64,000 nucleotides of DNA, taken from NCBI RefSeq assembly GCF_044762745.1, contig NZ_JBIWEX010000025.1, forward strand, positions 5,442 to 69,441, given 5' to 3'. Position 1 is the stretch's first letter. Each line of letters begins with the position of its first letter. Positions 33,986 through 42,307 of the stretch are shown here, in pieces. A program made the position numbers and the translations under genes. Under the pieces are notes generated by a model that worked only from the letters and a program-made list of their open reading frames with translations, was not told the DNA's origin and did not search any database. Source of the DNA: Psychrobacillus sp044762745 (lineage in GTDB: Bacteria > Bacillota > Bacilli > Bacillales_A > Planococcaceae).

Positions 33986-34176
33986 AAAATCCTCCCTCAA
34001 TATATTTTATATTTACTATATCATACCAATTTTAAATTAAATTGTATACACAAATCAAAAAAGTAATGTTTGGCGCAAGACTAAAGATATACATAATAAA
34101 GTCGATAATAAAAGGTGAAGTAATAGTTGAAAATCGTTTCATTCTAGTTAGTTTACGATTCAAATTGGAGGATTCC

Positions 34177-36234
34177 ATGGACAATTCAGTAAAGCCAAAG
34201 CTTATTATGAATCATTATATAGGTGATCTAATGGATGAAAATCCACTACCTTTTATTTTATTGGAACGAGAAAGCAAAAATAAATTTTCTTTAATCTATG
34301 TTAATCTTGCTGCAGGAATCTTTTTTGAAAATACAGGTAATGACCCTCAACAATTTTTTTCAGCAGAAGTCTGGAATCAGTTGCATATACTATTAAATAG
34401 TTTCGAAGGTGAAAAACAGAATCTACATAGCAATTTACTTTTTACTTTGCAAAATAAATTATATTCGGTCGGTTTTTCCGTTGTTTCCTTACAAAATGAA
34501 GCTAATAATTTATATGGATTAACTCTACATGATAATAAGATTGACATGATTGAAAAACAAGCGCTACAAGCAATAAAAGAAAAATATATGTCCCTTTTAG
34601 ATCATAATACCGATTCCGTTTTTTTAGTGGATGAAAATGGAATGATTCAATATGCTAATGCGGTTGCAAGGAAGGTTTTAGGGTATGACTTAGATAAACT
34701 ACTACATCAACCGATTGAACAGTTTATCGAGAGTAATTCGCTTGGTAATTTTCAGCTTATGATTAAGCAAACATTGAGTGGCTACCCTGCTGAATTGCAA
34801 AAATGTCTTTTACAGCATGCGAAAGGTCACTATGTATATGTATACTTAAAAGCAATTCCAATTCATGAACAAGGGAATGTGAAAGAATTTCATCTAGTAT
34901 TTAGAGATCTGACAACAAGTGCAGATGAAAAAGAACAATTATATTATTTGTCATATCATGATCATTTAACTGGCTTGTGGAATCGCCGTTCTTTAAAAGA
35001 GCACTTACGAGATAATCTGATCGAAGCAGGTATTAGTAAAACTCAAATTTCCATTATGCGAATTGACTTAGATCGTTTTAAACTAATAAATGAGTCACTT
35101 GGTTATAATTATGGCGATGATTTTTTAAAAAAAGTAGCAGATAGACTAAGTCTTTTTATTAATAAATCTTGTAATCTGTATCGACAAAGTGGCGATGAAT
35201 TTGTATTTATTTTAAAAGACAAAACACGCGAAGAGACGAGCAGTTTTGCAGAAAATATATTAAATGAATTGTCCAAGCCAATCTATCTAGATCATCAAGA
35301 ATATTTTGTAACAGCTTCTATCGGTATTTCAATGTATCCGCTGGACGGAAAGAATCTAAATGAATTACTTATTAAAGCAGATCAAGCCTTGTATGTGGCG
35401 AAAGATAGAGGTAGAGCACACTATCGCTATTTTCAGGAGCAGATGAATTTATCATTTCCTAACGAAGCGTTAATGGAATCTCATTTAAGAAGAGCGATTG
35501 AGAAAGAAGAATTGACTATACATTATCAGCCACAGGTAAATTTAGCTACAGGAGAGATAAACTCCTTTGAAGCATTATTACGTTGGAATAATAGAAAATT
35601 TGGATTTGTCTCGCCGATGCAGTTTATCCCACTCGCAGAGGAGTCAGGAATGATCATGCAAATTGGTGATTGGGTTTTAGAGGAAGTTTGTAAGCAATTA
35701 CAATATTGGCAAGAAAAAGGTTATCGTCCAGTTCGGATTGCTGTTAATATTTCTCCTAAACAGTTTAAACAAGAAAATTTTGCGATTAAAATTCGTGAGA
35801 AAATAAATAAATATGGCATCAGTCCATTTTCGTTAGAGGTAGAAATTACAGAAAGTGCAATGACAGATATGCAAGATACCTTTGCCATGTTAAAAGAATT
35901 AAAGGATATTGGGGTTGTTATTTCCATAGATGACTTTGGAACAGGTTATTCTTCTCTCAGCTATTTAAAGAAGTATCCCATCGATATTATTAAAATTGAT
36001 CAATCGTTTATAAAAGATATGGAACAAGATGAAAAAAATGCAGCAATCGCAACAACGATCATCCAACTCGCGCATAGCTTAGGAATGGAGGTTATTGCGG
36101 AAGGTGTAGAAAAGGACCAGCAAGTCGAAATTTTAAAAGCTGCAAAATGTCAGAAAGCACAAGGTTACTTTTTTAGTCGACCAGTACCGATACACGACAT
36201 TAATCAATCATATATGACAACTATTCAACCGTAA
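34177..36234 (+). CDS. PAS-GGDEF-EAL cyclic-di-GMP enzyme
   Basis: A 685-residue protein without membrane segments. ATG 34177 follows TTGGAGGATT; the frame is open upstream to 34042 without a ribosome binding site. Domains: an N-terminal PAS-like region (~10-120), a PAS (~133-255, DHNTDSVFLVDENGMIQYAN), GGDEF (~260-415, SYHDHLTGLWNRR, active-site loop RQSGDEFVFI, i.e. SGDEF) and EAL (~430-680, EALLRW, NISPKQF, EITES, IDDFGTGYSSLSYL, KIDQSFI, EGVE). EAL catalytic residues look intact, so phosphodiesterase activity is likely; SGDEF is a variant often still active as cyclase. The net activity is undecided. It lies alone between ykyB and a terminator. Confidence 0.88.
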   Translation: MDNSVKPKLIMNHYIGDLMDENPLPFILLERESKNKFSLIYVNLAAGIFFENTGNDPQQFFSAEVWNQLHILLNSFEGEKQNLHSNLLFTLQNKLYSVGFSVVSLQNEANNLYGLTLHDNKIDMIEKQALQAIKEKYMSLLDHNTDSVFLVDENGMIQYANAVARKVLGYDLDKLLHQPIEQFIESNSLGNFQLMIKQTLSGYPAELQKCLLQHAKGHYVYVYLKAIPIHEQGNVKEFHLVFRDLTTSADEKEQLYYLSYHDHLTGLWNRRSLKEHLRDNLIEAGISKTQISIMRIDLDRFKLINESLGYNYGDDFLKKVADRLSLFINKSCNLYRQSGDEFVFILKDKTREETSSFAENILNELSKPIYLDHQEYFVTASIGISMYPLDGKNLNELLIKADQALYVAKDRGRAHYRYFQEQMNLSFPNEALMESHLRRAIEKEELTIHYQPQVNLATGEINSFEALLRWNNRKFGFVSPMQFIPLAEESGMIMQIGDWVLEEVCKQLQYWQEKGYRPVRIAVNISPKQFKQENFAIKIREKINKYGISPFSLEVEITESAMTDMQDTFAMLKELKDIGVVISIDDFGTGYSSLSYLKKYPIDIIKIDQSFIKDMEQDEKNAAIATTIIQLAHSLGMEVIAEGVEKDQQVEILKAAKCQKAQGYFFSRPVPIHDINQSYMTTIQP

Positions 36235-36260
36235 ATTGTTCTGAAATTTACGGTTTTTTT
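36227..36260 (+). terminator. Terminator of the GGDEF-EAL gene
   Basis: AACCGTAAATT (36227-36237) pairs with AATTTACGGTT (36245-36255), then TTTTTG; the stem overlaps the stop codon. Confidence 0.85.
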
Positions 36261-36379
36261 GTGTTCTATGAAATAATAATATTTATGTGTGTGTATAGCT
36301 TTCTTCAAACAACATAAGGTATTCCACTTTTTTATTAATCGTAATATAGGAATAATGCGTCATAATGAGGCTCTTTTAA

Positions 36380-36515
36380 GTGTCCGCTAGGATTTCCGCT
36401 CCAGGCGGACGCTTTCCGCGGGGCGGGCGGTGAGCCTGCTCGGTCGCTAGCGCTCCACTGCGGAGTCTCACCTGTCCCGCTTAATCCCGTAAGAGTCACC
36501 GCCTTGCGCTTCAAT
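36380..36515 (+). repeat. Left GC-rich palindromic repeat block
   Basis: Begins TGTCCGCTAGGATTTCCGCT and runs through GCGGACGCTTTCCGCGGGG to AGTCACCGCC. Much higher GC than its surroundings. I recall very similar GGATTTCCGCT..GCGGACGCTTTCCGCGG blocks as dispersed intergenic repeats in Bacillales genomes; that is memory, not a search. Confidence 0.7.
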
Positions 36516-36736
36516 CAAAAGGAATTTTATGCTAATTTGGTGTCTGCAGTGATCAGGGATTTAAATTGATCAGGTCTACTACGCAAGCAATATTTATTAA
36601 ACCTATTTAGAAAATGCTGTCTCTAAATAAGTGGAGCATTTACTAAAATAAAGTTCGTTTCATTCAACCACTTATTGGAATAATATTTCATATTCATAAT
36701 CGTCTCACTCCAAGTAAACTTGTTATTTTAAGAGTT

Positions 36737-36838
36737 GGTTGCTTTCACAAGCAATTTGGTTGCTCTATTGCTAATTTAGTTGCTTTCCGAATGGAACTGG
36801 TTGCTATCAATAACTGATTGATTGCCCTTATCCACTTA
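36737..36838 (+). repeat. Intergenic array of five ~21-bp units (core GGTTGCT)
   Basis: GGTTGCT (36737), GGTTGCT (36758), AGTTGCT (36778), GGTTGCT (36799), GATTGCC (36820): spacing 21, 20, 21, 21 bp, with tails often ending AATTT or AACT. The array ends in TATCCACTTA (36829-36838), the same decamer that ends the array at 16461-16543. Confidence 0.8.
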
Positions 36839-37074
36839 CTGGATATTTATATGTCGAAATATTATACAGTTTAGGGATAAAGCACATAACACAGCATCTG
36901 TTGGGTTGGTTTAGTAATCTCAGCGGTCAGTTTGTTACTTTCAAGATGTACATTGTCGCGTTCACTGCATGCTATGTCTCACTCAACCATTTATTGGACC
37001 TTACTTTCAGGAAATTCTACATAAGATTGAATTTAAAACAGTGACACTGATTAGCTATCAATTTTCGGTGGATT

Positions 37075-37203
37075 AGAGCGGAAGGGCGGCGACTCCAGCG
37101 GGATGAGTGAGAAAGATGAGATATCACAACGTACGCGTAGCGTCGGTGATAGCTCATCGCTCACCCCGCGGAAAGCGTCCGCCCTGCAGCGGAAATCCAG
37201 GCG
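37075..37203 (-). repeat. Right GC-rich palindromic repeat block, inverted copy of the left one
   Basis: On the minus strand it reads GGATTTCCGCTGCAGGGCGG, ACGCTTTCCGCGGGG, then a diverged middle, then GGAGTCGCCGCCCTTCCGCT, matching the left block in order. Confidence 0.7.
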
Positions 37204-37234
37204 GTAAATTCCTTATGACGCATTATTCCATATT

Positions 37235-37497
37235 AAGTGAACTATCCAATTAAAAAGTTTATTTATTTTATGAAGAGTTATATTTTACTGTTGCCTTTTA
37301 TTCAAGAAACCATAATGAATAGAAAAAGTTGTAGTCCGTGGGATAAACTAGCGGATTAGTAAACGTCTAATCATTTCGCACAAGAAAATAAAAAATAAAT
37401 GTAAGCGATTCCATAGTCTTTTCATCCTTTCATGTGCTATCATAGTTTCATAGGGTATGTTTTCTTAAAGTGAAAACAGACAAAGGAGTAGAATGCG
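37235..37497. other. Intergenic region before cbpB
   Basis: AT-rich, no ORF. GATTAG (37354-37359) pairs with CTAATC (37367-37372) in a small hairpin. The cbpB promoter is probably in the last 100 bp, but no consensus boxes with correct spacing stand out. Confidence 0.35.
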
Positions 37498-37950
37498 ATG
37501 ATAGTTGCAAGCAGTAAAGGTTTTTTACAAATTCCAATAGAGGATTATATTATTTCAGCAGAAAAAGTAGCACATGTACAGTTAGGTAATAACGCAGAAC
37601 ATGCATTGTTAGTTCTTACGAAAACTGGATATTCTTCCATACCAGTACTAGATGTAAAATATAGACTGCATGGTTTAATTAGCTCCCAACAAATAACAGA
37701 TGAAATTTTAGGACTTGAACATATTGAATATGAACGACTACCTGACCTAAAAGTTGACGATATAATGAAAACAGACGTATCGGTTATTCATATTAAGGAA
37801 AAGTTTCAAAAAGGGCTGGATCTATTAGTAGATAATCCTTATATATGTGTAATTGACGACGAACGAACATTTTTAGGGATCTTAACAAGAAGAGTCATAT
37901 TAAAGCAAATGAAAAAGTATTTATACCAAACGCAAGAAACTCAAGTATAA
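37498..37950 (+). CDS. cbpB: Cyclic-di-AMP-binding CBS-domain protein CbpB (DarB)
   Basis: A 150-residue protein of two CBS motifs (residues ~14-70 and ~85-140). Stretches such as EKVAHVQLGNNAEHALLVLT, KTGYSSIPVLD, YRLHGLI, GLEHIEYERL and GILTRRVILKQMKK match B. subtilis YkuL/DarB closely. DarB without c-di-AMP binds and stimulates the (p)ppGpp synthetase Rel and pyruvate carboxylase; c-di-AMP releases it (B. subtilis knowledge). It links K+ signalling to metabolism, which fits the presence of ktrC and ktrD-like genes in the window. Strong site AAAGGAG precedes ATG. Its order before ccpC is as in B. subtilis. Confidence 0.9.
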   Translation: MIVASSKGFLQIPIEDYIISAEKVAHVQLGNNAEHALLVLTKTGYSSIPVLDVKYRLHGLISSQQITDEILGLEHIEYERLPDLKVDDIMKTDVSVIHIKEKFQKGLDLLVDNPYICVIDDERTFLGILTRRVILKQMKKYLYQTQETQV

Positions 37951-37965
37951 TGATGTAAAAGTAGT

Positions 37966-37996
37966 GAAGGCCTCTTATTTAAAGGGCCTTCTTTTT
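37966..37996 (+). terminator. Terminator of cbpB
   Basis: GAAGGCC (37966-37972) pairs with GGCCTTC (37985-37991), followed by TTTTTC. Confidence 0.8.
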
Positions 37997-38039
37997 CATG
38001 TATGCACCAACGATACTAAACAGAAAGGATGATTAGAAA

Positions 38040-38915
38040 ATGACTTCCGATTTTCTCATTATTAAAGTATTAGCAGAAGAACAAAATATGCGAAAAGCAG
38101 CAGAGCGTTTATTTCTTTCACAACCTGCACTTTCACAGCGACTTCAAACAATTGAGAAGGAGTGGAATACGAAGCTTTTTTTACGTTCCCAAAAAGGGTT
38201 GACTGCAACTCCAGAAGGCGAATTAGTAATAGAATTTGCGACTAATATGATTCAACAAAAAGAAGCATTATATGAAGCGATTCAATCGTTGACATCCAAG
38301 GTACATGGAACATTGAAAATTGCTTGTGCATCTATTGTGGGACAAAATTGGTTACCGAAAGTACTGAAGGATTTTGTACAAACTTATCCGGAAGCGAAGA
38401 TTTCCCTTCTAACTGGCTGGAGTTCAGAAATTGTCAAAGCTATATATGACGGGGAGGCGCAAATTGGGATCGTGCGAGGTCAAACGGACTGGAAAGGGAA
38501 TAAAATACATTTATTTCGAGACACACTGTATTTAGTAGATAAAGAAATGACTTCCATTGATGATGTATTAACGACGGATAAACCGTTTATTCAATTCAAG
38601 AGTGATTCGAATTATTATCAAGAAATTCAGCAATGGTGGCAAAAACATTTCTCTAGCAATCCAAAAAGACAAATAATTGTAGATCAAATTGAGACGTGTA
38701 AGCAAATGGCTTTAAATGGGATTGGCTATGCCATTCTGCCATCCATTACGTTGACTGGACAAGAAGAAGTGCATAAAATTCCTTTAACGAATAACGAAGA
38801 GCAGTTTGAGTTAACGAGAGATACTTGGCTTATCGGCTATGATGCGGCGTTCGAACTTCCGCAAGTAGAAGCTTTTGTCAGCATTGTAAAAAAACATGCA
38901 CAAATCTTTCAATAA
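38040..38915 (+). CDS. ccpC: LysR-type regulator CcpC
   Basis: A 291-residue LysR-family regulator. The winged-helix DNA-binding domain (residues 1-60) reads VLAEEQNMRKAAERLFLSQP and ALSQRLQTIEKEW, followed by LFLRSQKGLT. The effector domain carries GTLKIACASIVGQNWLPKVL, GWSSEIVKAIYDG, FIQFKSDSNYYQEIQQWW and QIETCKQMALNGIGYAILPS, all close to B. subtilis CcpC. CcpC represses citB and citZ of the Krebs cycle and responds to citrate. The order cbpB-ccpC agrees with ykuL-ykuM in B. subtilis. Confidence 0.93.
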   Translation: MTSDFLIIKVLAEEQNMRKAAERLFLSQPALSQRLQTIEKEWNTKLFLRSQKGLTATPEGELVIEFATNMIQQKEALYEAIQSLTSKVHGTLKIACASIVGQNWLPKVLKDFVQTYPEAKISLLTGWSSEIVKAIYDGEAQIGIVRGQTDWKGNKIHLFRDTLYLVDKEMTSIDDVLTTDKPFIQFKSDSNYYQEIQQWWQKHFSSNPKRQIIVDQIETCKQMALNGIGYAILPSITLTGQEEVHKIPLTNNEEQFELTRDTWLIGYDAAFELPQVEAFVSIVKKHAQIFQ

Positions 38916-38971
38916 GGAACTTTCATCTTTTAATAGCGTACTAATAACTAAGAAGTGAAGGGGGAAATTCG

Positions 38972-41380
38972 ATGCATATTCGGAAGTTAGCGTTGGTTAT
39001 TTCAGTATTATTTATCTATTTTTCATTATTACCAACAGTCAGTGTTTTAGCAGCGCCTAACTTAAACGTAAAGGTGACGACTGGATTTAATGGGAAAGCA
39101 AAATATGGGAAAGGGTTACCGATTACCTTAACTGTTGAAAATAAAGGAGATGCATTTTCTGGAGATCTCGTGTTAGATACGGTAGAGTCTTATAACCTAG
39201 GAAATGCACTTGCTATTCCATTTGAAATTGGAGCAGGAGAAACTAAAACAGTTCAAGTAGCAGTGAGTGGCTTGGGAGAAGACTATATGTATCAAGGGGC
39301 CAATGTGCAGCTTATCCACTTTTTTGAAGGTGGATGGGAAAAAGGAAAGTCAATTGATTTCAAGGGAACAAAAAACTTACGAACTAATTTTTACGATCCT
39401 ACAACTATTTTTTATCTTACTTTAACAAACAGTGCAGATCGACTAAAGGCTTTGAACCAAATCAAACAGCCAAACCAATTAAATGATGAAGTAATTCATG
39501 TTGACCAGCTAAGTAACTTTTCTTTACCGACCGATGCAGTAGCATGGGAAATGGCTGACTATATTATTTTAGATGAATTTGTACTAGCAGATTTGGTGGA
39601 TACGCAACAACAAGCACTTATTGATTATGTCAAAACTGGTGGGAATATCGTAATAGGTGCTTCTGATAATTTACTAGCGGAAGTAGGAAAACTAGGGGAT
39701 TACTTGCCATTAACGTTAGAAGCAACTACACAAACATTAACAGCGGATAATATGCGAGCATTTACTGCAAATAATACATTATCCAATGATTTAACCGTAT
39801 ATAATTCCACTTTAAACGAAGGGGCTACACCTTTATTTAAAATGGATGGAACGATATTAGCAGGAAAGAAACAAGTAGGCAGTGGTGCAATTATCCAAAC
39901 GACTTTTTCTTTAGGTGATGATCCATTAGCAAAAGATCCAGTTTATAGTGATTTAATGTCCACTATTTTACAGTCGGTTAATGTCCAAAATACGCCAAAT
40001 ATGTATGGCTATAATAGTGCTAAGGATCAACTCGTTTATGAGTTAGGAAACACGAATTCCCTATTTAGTTCATTTAAAGTTTCTACACCATTAATGATTG
40101 GAATCGTAGTCGTTTATATGATTATTGTTGTCCCTCTTTTATATATCGTATTGAAAAGAAAAGATAAAAGAGAATATGCTTGGGGGATTATACCGCTCAC
40201 AGCAATTATTGCTTCTGCTGCTATTTTCGGTTACGGAGCAAGAGATCGCATCGCTCGTCCCCAAGTGCAACAATCTTCGTTTTTACATGTGAATGAAGAT
40301 AAAAGTGTGCAAGGGTATTATGCAGAGTCTATTTTAAGTAACAAAAGCGGTGATTTTACTTTTGAAGCCCCTACTACTACAACGATGGTTGCGAAGAGAA
40401 ACTTCAATTCATTTACTGGGCAATCACCAAATGTGTATGAAAATGCGATTATGGAAAAACATGCAACAAGTAGCGAGTTGACGTTTCGAGATGTAGGCTA
40501 CTGGTCTGTTTCTTCCTTGTTCGGTGAAACACAGATACCGGAAGTAGGAAATTTTGATATAGACCTTCGAGTGGAAGCAAGTCAACTTACTGGAACGGTC
40601 CAAAATAACTTCCCTTTTGTTGTAAAAGAAGTTTCCGTTTGGTCTGGAAGTAAATTAATCCCATTAGGTGATCTTCAACCAGGTGAAAAACTGGAAGTAA
40701 ATAAAAAGTTAAGTTCGGTCATGTTAATGCCAATTTCAAATCCGTATATCAATCAGAACTATGGAATGAACCCTGGGACGTCTGTTGATTTAGTAGAACA
40801 ACGAAAGCAATCGATGTATTCTACAAGTTTAATGGGCAACCAAAACGGAAAAAGTCCCGTAATAAGTGGCTTTGTAGACGATAATATTATACCTATTAAG
40901 CTAAAAGATAAAAAAGTAGAGATGTCAGCCCTACATTTACTTATACAACCATTTACTGCGGAAACTATCTTTGCAGGAGAATTTGTATTACCTGCGAATA
41001 TGTTCACTGTAAATGTCAATACGAATGAATACGGCAAATATATGGAACCAGTCATGAACAACGGTTTGGAATGGTATTTAGATGATGGGGAGTATAATGT
41101 ATATTGGAAAATTCCAGATACAATTCCGTTGGATAAAGTAAAATGGGCACAATTACAAATTGCGAATACAGATCGAAATTCCCATACGATCGAAATATGG
41201 AATATAGAAACAGGGAGCTTTGAAGAAATAAGCGAAAGCAGATTTACAAATACGGAAAATATCCAACATTATATTAATGATGCAGGAGAACTATATTATA
41301 AATTGCAGAAAAAATCGGTCGATGGTAATGCTTATACAAGACTTCCAGAAGTGCGATTGAAAGGGGAGGTTACGCAATGA
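38972..41380 (+). CDS. Large secreted/membrane protein, first gene of the MoxR-vWA-ABC operon
   Basis: An 802-residue protein starting after GAAGGGGGAAATTCG. Residues 1-27 are a signal peptide ending SVLAAP. The external N-terminal part (to ~365) has a beta-sandwich-like start (LPITLTVENKGDAFSGDLVL) and a glutamine-amidotransferase-like segment (WEMADYIILDEF..LIDYVKTGGNIVIGAS) without a clear catalytic triad. Two membrane segments (~370-395 LMIGIVVVYMIIVVPLLYIV, ~402-422) are followed by a second large domain (~425-802), probably also external. I know no named homologue. It overlaps the ABC ATPase gene by four bases, so it likely works with that exporter. Confidence 0.75.
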   Translation: MHIRKLALVISVLFIYFSLLPTVSVLAAPNLNVKVTTGFNGKAKYGKGLPITLTVENKGDAFSGDLVLDTVESYNLGNALAIPFEIGAGETKTVQVAVSGLGEDYMYQGANVQLIHFFEGGWEKGKSIDFKGTKNLRTNFYDPTTIFYLTLTNSADRLKALNQIKQPNQLNDEVIHVDQLSNFSLPTDAVAWEMADYIILDEFVLADLVDTQQQALIDYVKTGGNIVIGASDNLLAEVGKLGDYLPLTLEATTQTLTADNMRAFTANNTLSNDLTVYNSTLNEGATPLFKMDGTILAGKKQVGSGAIIQTTFSLGDDPLAKDPVYSDLMSTILQSVNVQNTPNMYGYNSAKDQLVYELGNTNSLFSSFKVSTPLMIGIVVVYMIIVVPLLYIVLKRKDKREYAWGIIPLTAIIASAAIFGYGARDRIARPQVQQSSFLHVNEDKSVQGYYAESILSNKSGDFTFEAPTTTTMVAKRNFNSFTGQSPNVYENAIMEKHATSSELTFRDVGYWSVSSLFGETQIPEVGNFDIDLRVEASQLTGTVQNNFPFVVKEVSVWSGSKLIPLGDLQPGEKLEVNKKLSSVMLMPISNPYINQNYGMNPGTSVDLVEQRKQSMYSTSLMGNQNGKSPVISGFVDDNIIPIKLKDKKVEMSALHLLIQPFTAETIFAGEFVLPANMFTVNVNTNEYGKYMEPVMNNGLEWYLDDGEYNVYWKIPDTIPLDKVKWAQLQIANTDRNSHTIEIWNIETGSFEEISESRFTNTENIQHYINDAGELYYKLQKKSVDGNAYTRLPEVRLKGEVTQ

Positions 41381-42306
41381 TTGAGATAAAAGGATTAACA
41401 AAAAAGTATGGCTCTTTTTATGCATTGAATGACTTAAACCTTACATTAAAAGAAGGTACCGTATTCGGATTTGTAGGAGCGAATGGTGCTGGAAAATCCA
41501 CTACTTTTTCCATTTTAGCGACACTTCTCCAACCTACTTCTGGTGATGCTTTTGTGAATGGAAAAAGTGTGAAGGCGGATGCCCATGAAGTGCGAAAGCA
41601 AATTGGCTATATGCCCGATTTTTTCGGTGTCTATGATCAGTTAAAAGCAAATGAGTATTTAGATTTTTATGGAGCGAGCTACGGTATTTCAGAAAAAGAA
41701 AGAGAAATTTTAATACCCCAATTACTAGAGTTGGTTAATCTAAGTCATAAGCGCTATGAATATGTTGATTTACTTTCCCGTGGGATGAAACAACGTTTAT
41801 GTTTGGCACGCTCGCTCATTCATGATCCAAAAGTGTTAATCCTCGATGAACCAGCTTCTGGTCTAGATCCCAGAGCTCGCGTAGAAATGAGAGATATACT
41901 AAGGCAATTAAAAGAAATGGGCAAAACAATTCTAATTTCATCTCATATATTGCCGGAACTAGCAGAAATGTGTGATGAAATTGGCGTTATTGATGGAGGA
42001 AGATTAATCGCACATGGTTCCGTAGCGGATATTCAAGCACAACTTGCCGGTGAAAAACAAATAACGGTGAAGCTGAAAGGATTATTAGAAAACGCGATTT
42101 CCTTTTTTGAAGAAGATCCTTTTGTTTCTAAAGTGGAAGCAGCAATGGAGAAAAATGCAATTACGTTTACTTATAGAGGGACAGAAGAAGATCAAATCAA
42201 TTTGTTGAAAAAAGCATTGAATCACTCATTAAGCATTCTTTCTTTCTCGGAAACAGAAACGGACTTAGAAGATGTGTTCATGGAAATTACGAAAGGGGTG
42301 AAATAA
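41377..42306 (+). CDS. ABC transporter ATP-binding protein
   Basis: A 309-residue ATPase whose ATG overlaps the previous stop. Walker A GFVGANGAGKSTTFSI, Q loop YMPDFFGVYDQL, signature LSRGMKQRLCLARSLI, Walker B VLILDEPASGLDPRARVEM, H loop ILISSHILPELAEMC. The final ~90 residues are the extension usual in multidrug/antibiotic (CcmA, NatA-like) exporters. Pairs with the permease that begins two bases after its stop codon. The substrate may be a component of the same operon. Confidence 0.93.
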   Translation: MIEIKGLTKKYGSFYALNDLNLTLKEGTVFGFVGANGAGKSTTFSILATLLQPTSGDAFVNGKSVKADAHEVRKQIGYMPDFFGVYDQLKANEYLDFYGASYGISEKEREILIPQLLELVNLSHKRYEYVDLLSRGMKQRLCLARSLIHDPKVLILDEPASGLDPRARVEMRDILRQLKEMGKTILISSHILPELAEMCDEIGVIDGGRLIAHGSVADIQAQLAGEKQITVKLKGLLENAISFFEEDPFVSKVEAAMEKNAITFTYRGTEEDQINLLKKALNHSLSILSFSETETDLEDVFMEITKGVK

Positions 42307-42307
42307 G

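Larger units (their letters stand above)
36343..37234. mobile_element. ~0.89-kb nested inverted-repeat element without an ORF
   Basis: GGAATAATGCGTCATAA at 36349-36365 is perfectly inverted at 37213-37229, and flanking bases extend the match (AATAT.. on both ends). Just inside, GCGGACGCTTTCCGCGGGG (36405-36423) is perfectly inverted at 37164-37182, within two GC-rich ~125-bp blocks that align over their full length in opposite orientation. The AT-rich centre holds a 21-bp-period array and scattered repeats. No coding frame of note. It looks like a non-autonomous element or two repeat copies in inverted orientation. Confidence 0.65.

Noticed and set aside
36380..36515. GC-rich block as an rRNA, tRNA or other housekeeping RNA gene
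   Set aside because: No tRNA cloverleaf or rRNA sequence; it is repeated in inverted form 650 bp away, as expected of a repeat element.
36349..37229. Complete insertion sequence
   Set aside because: There is no transposase or any ORF above about 60 codons between the inverted repeats, so at most it is non-autonomous.
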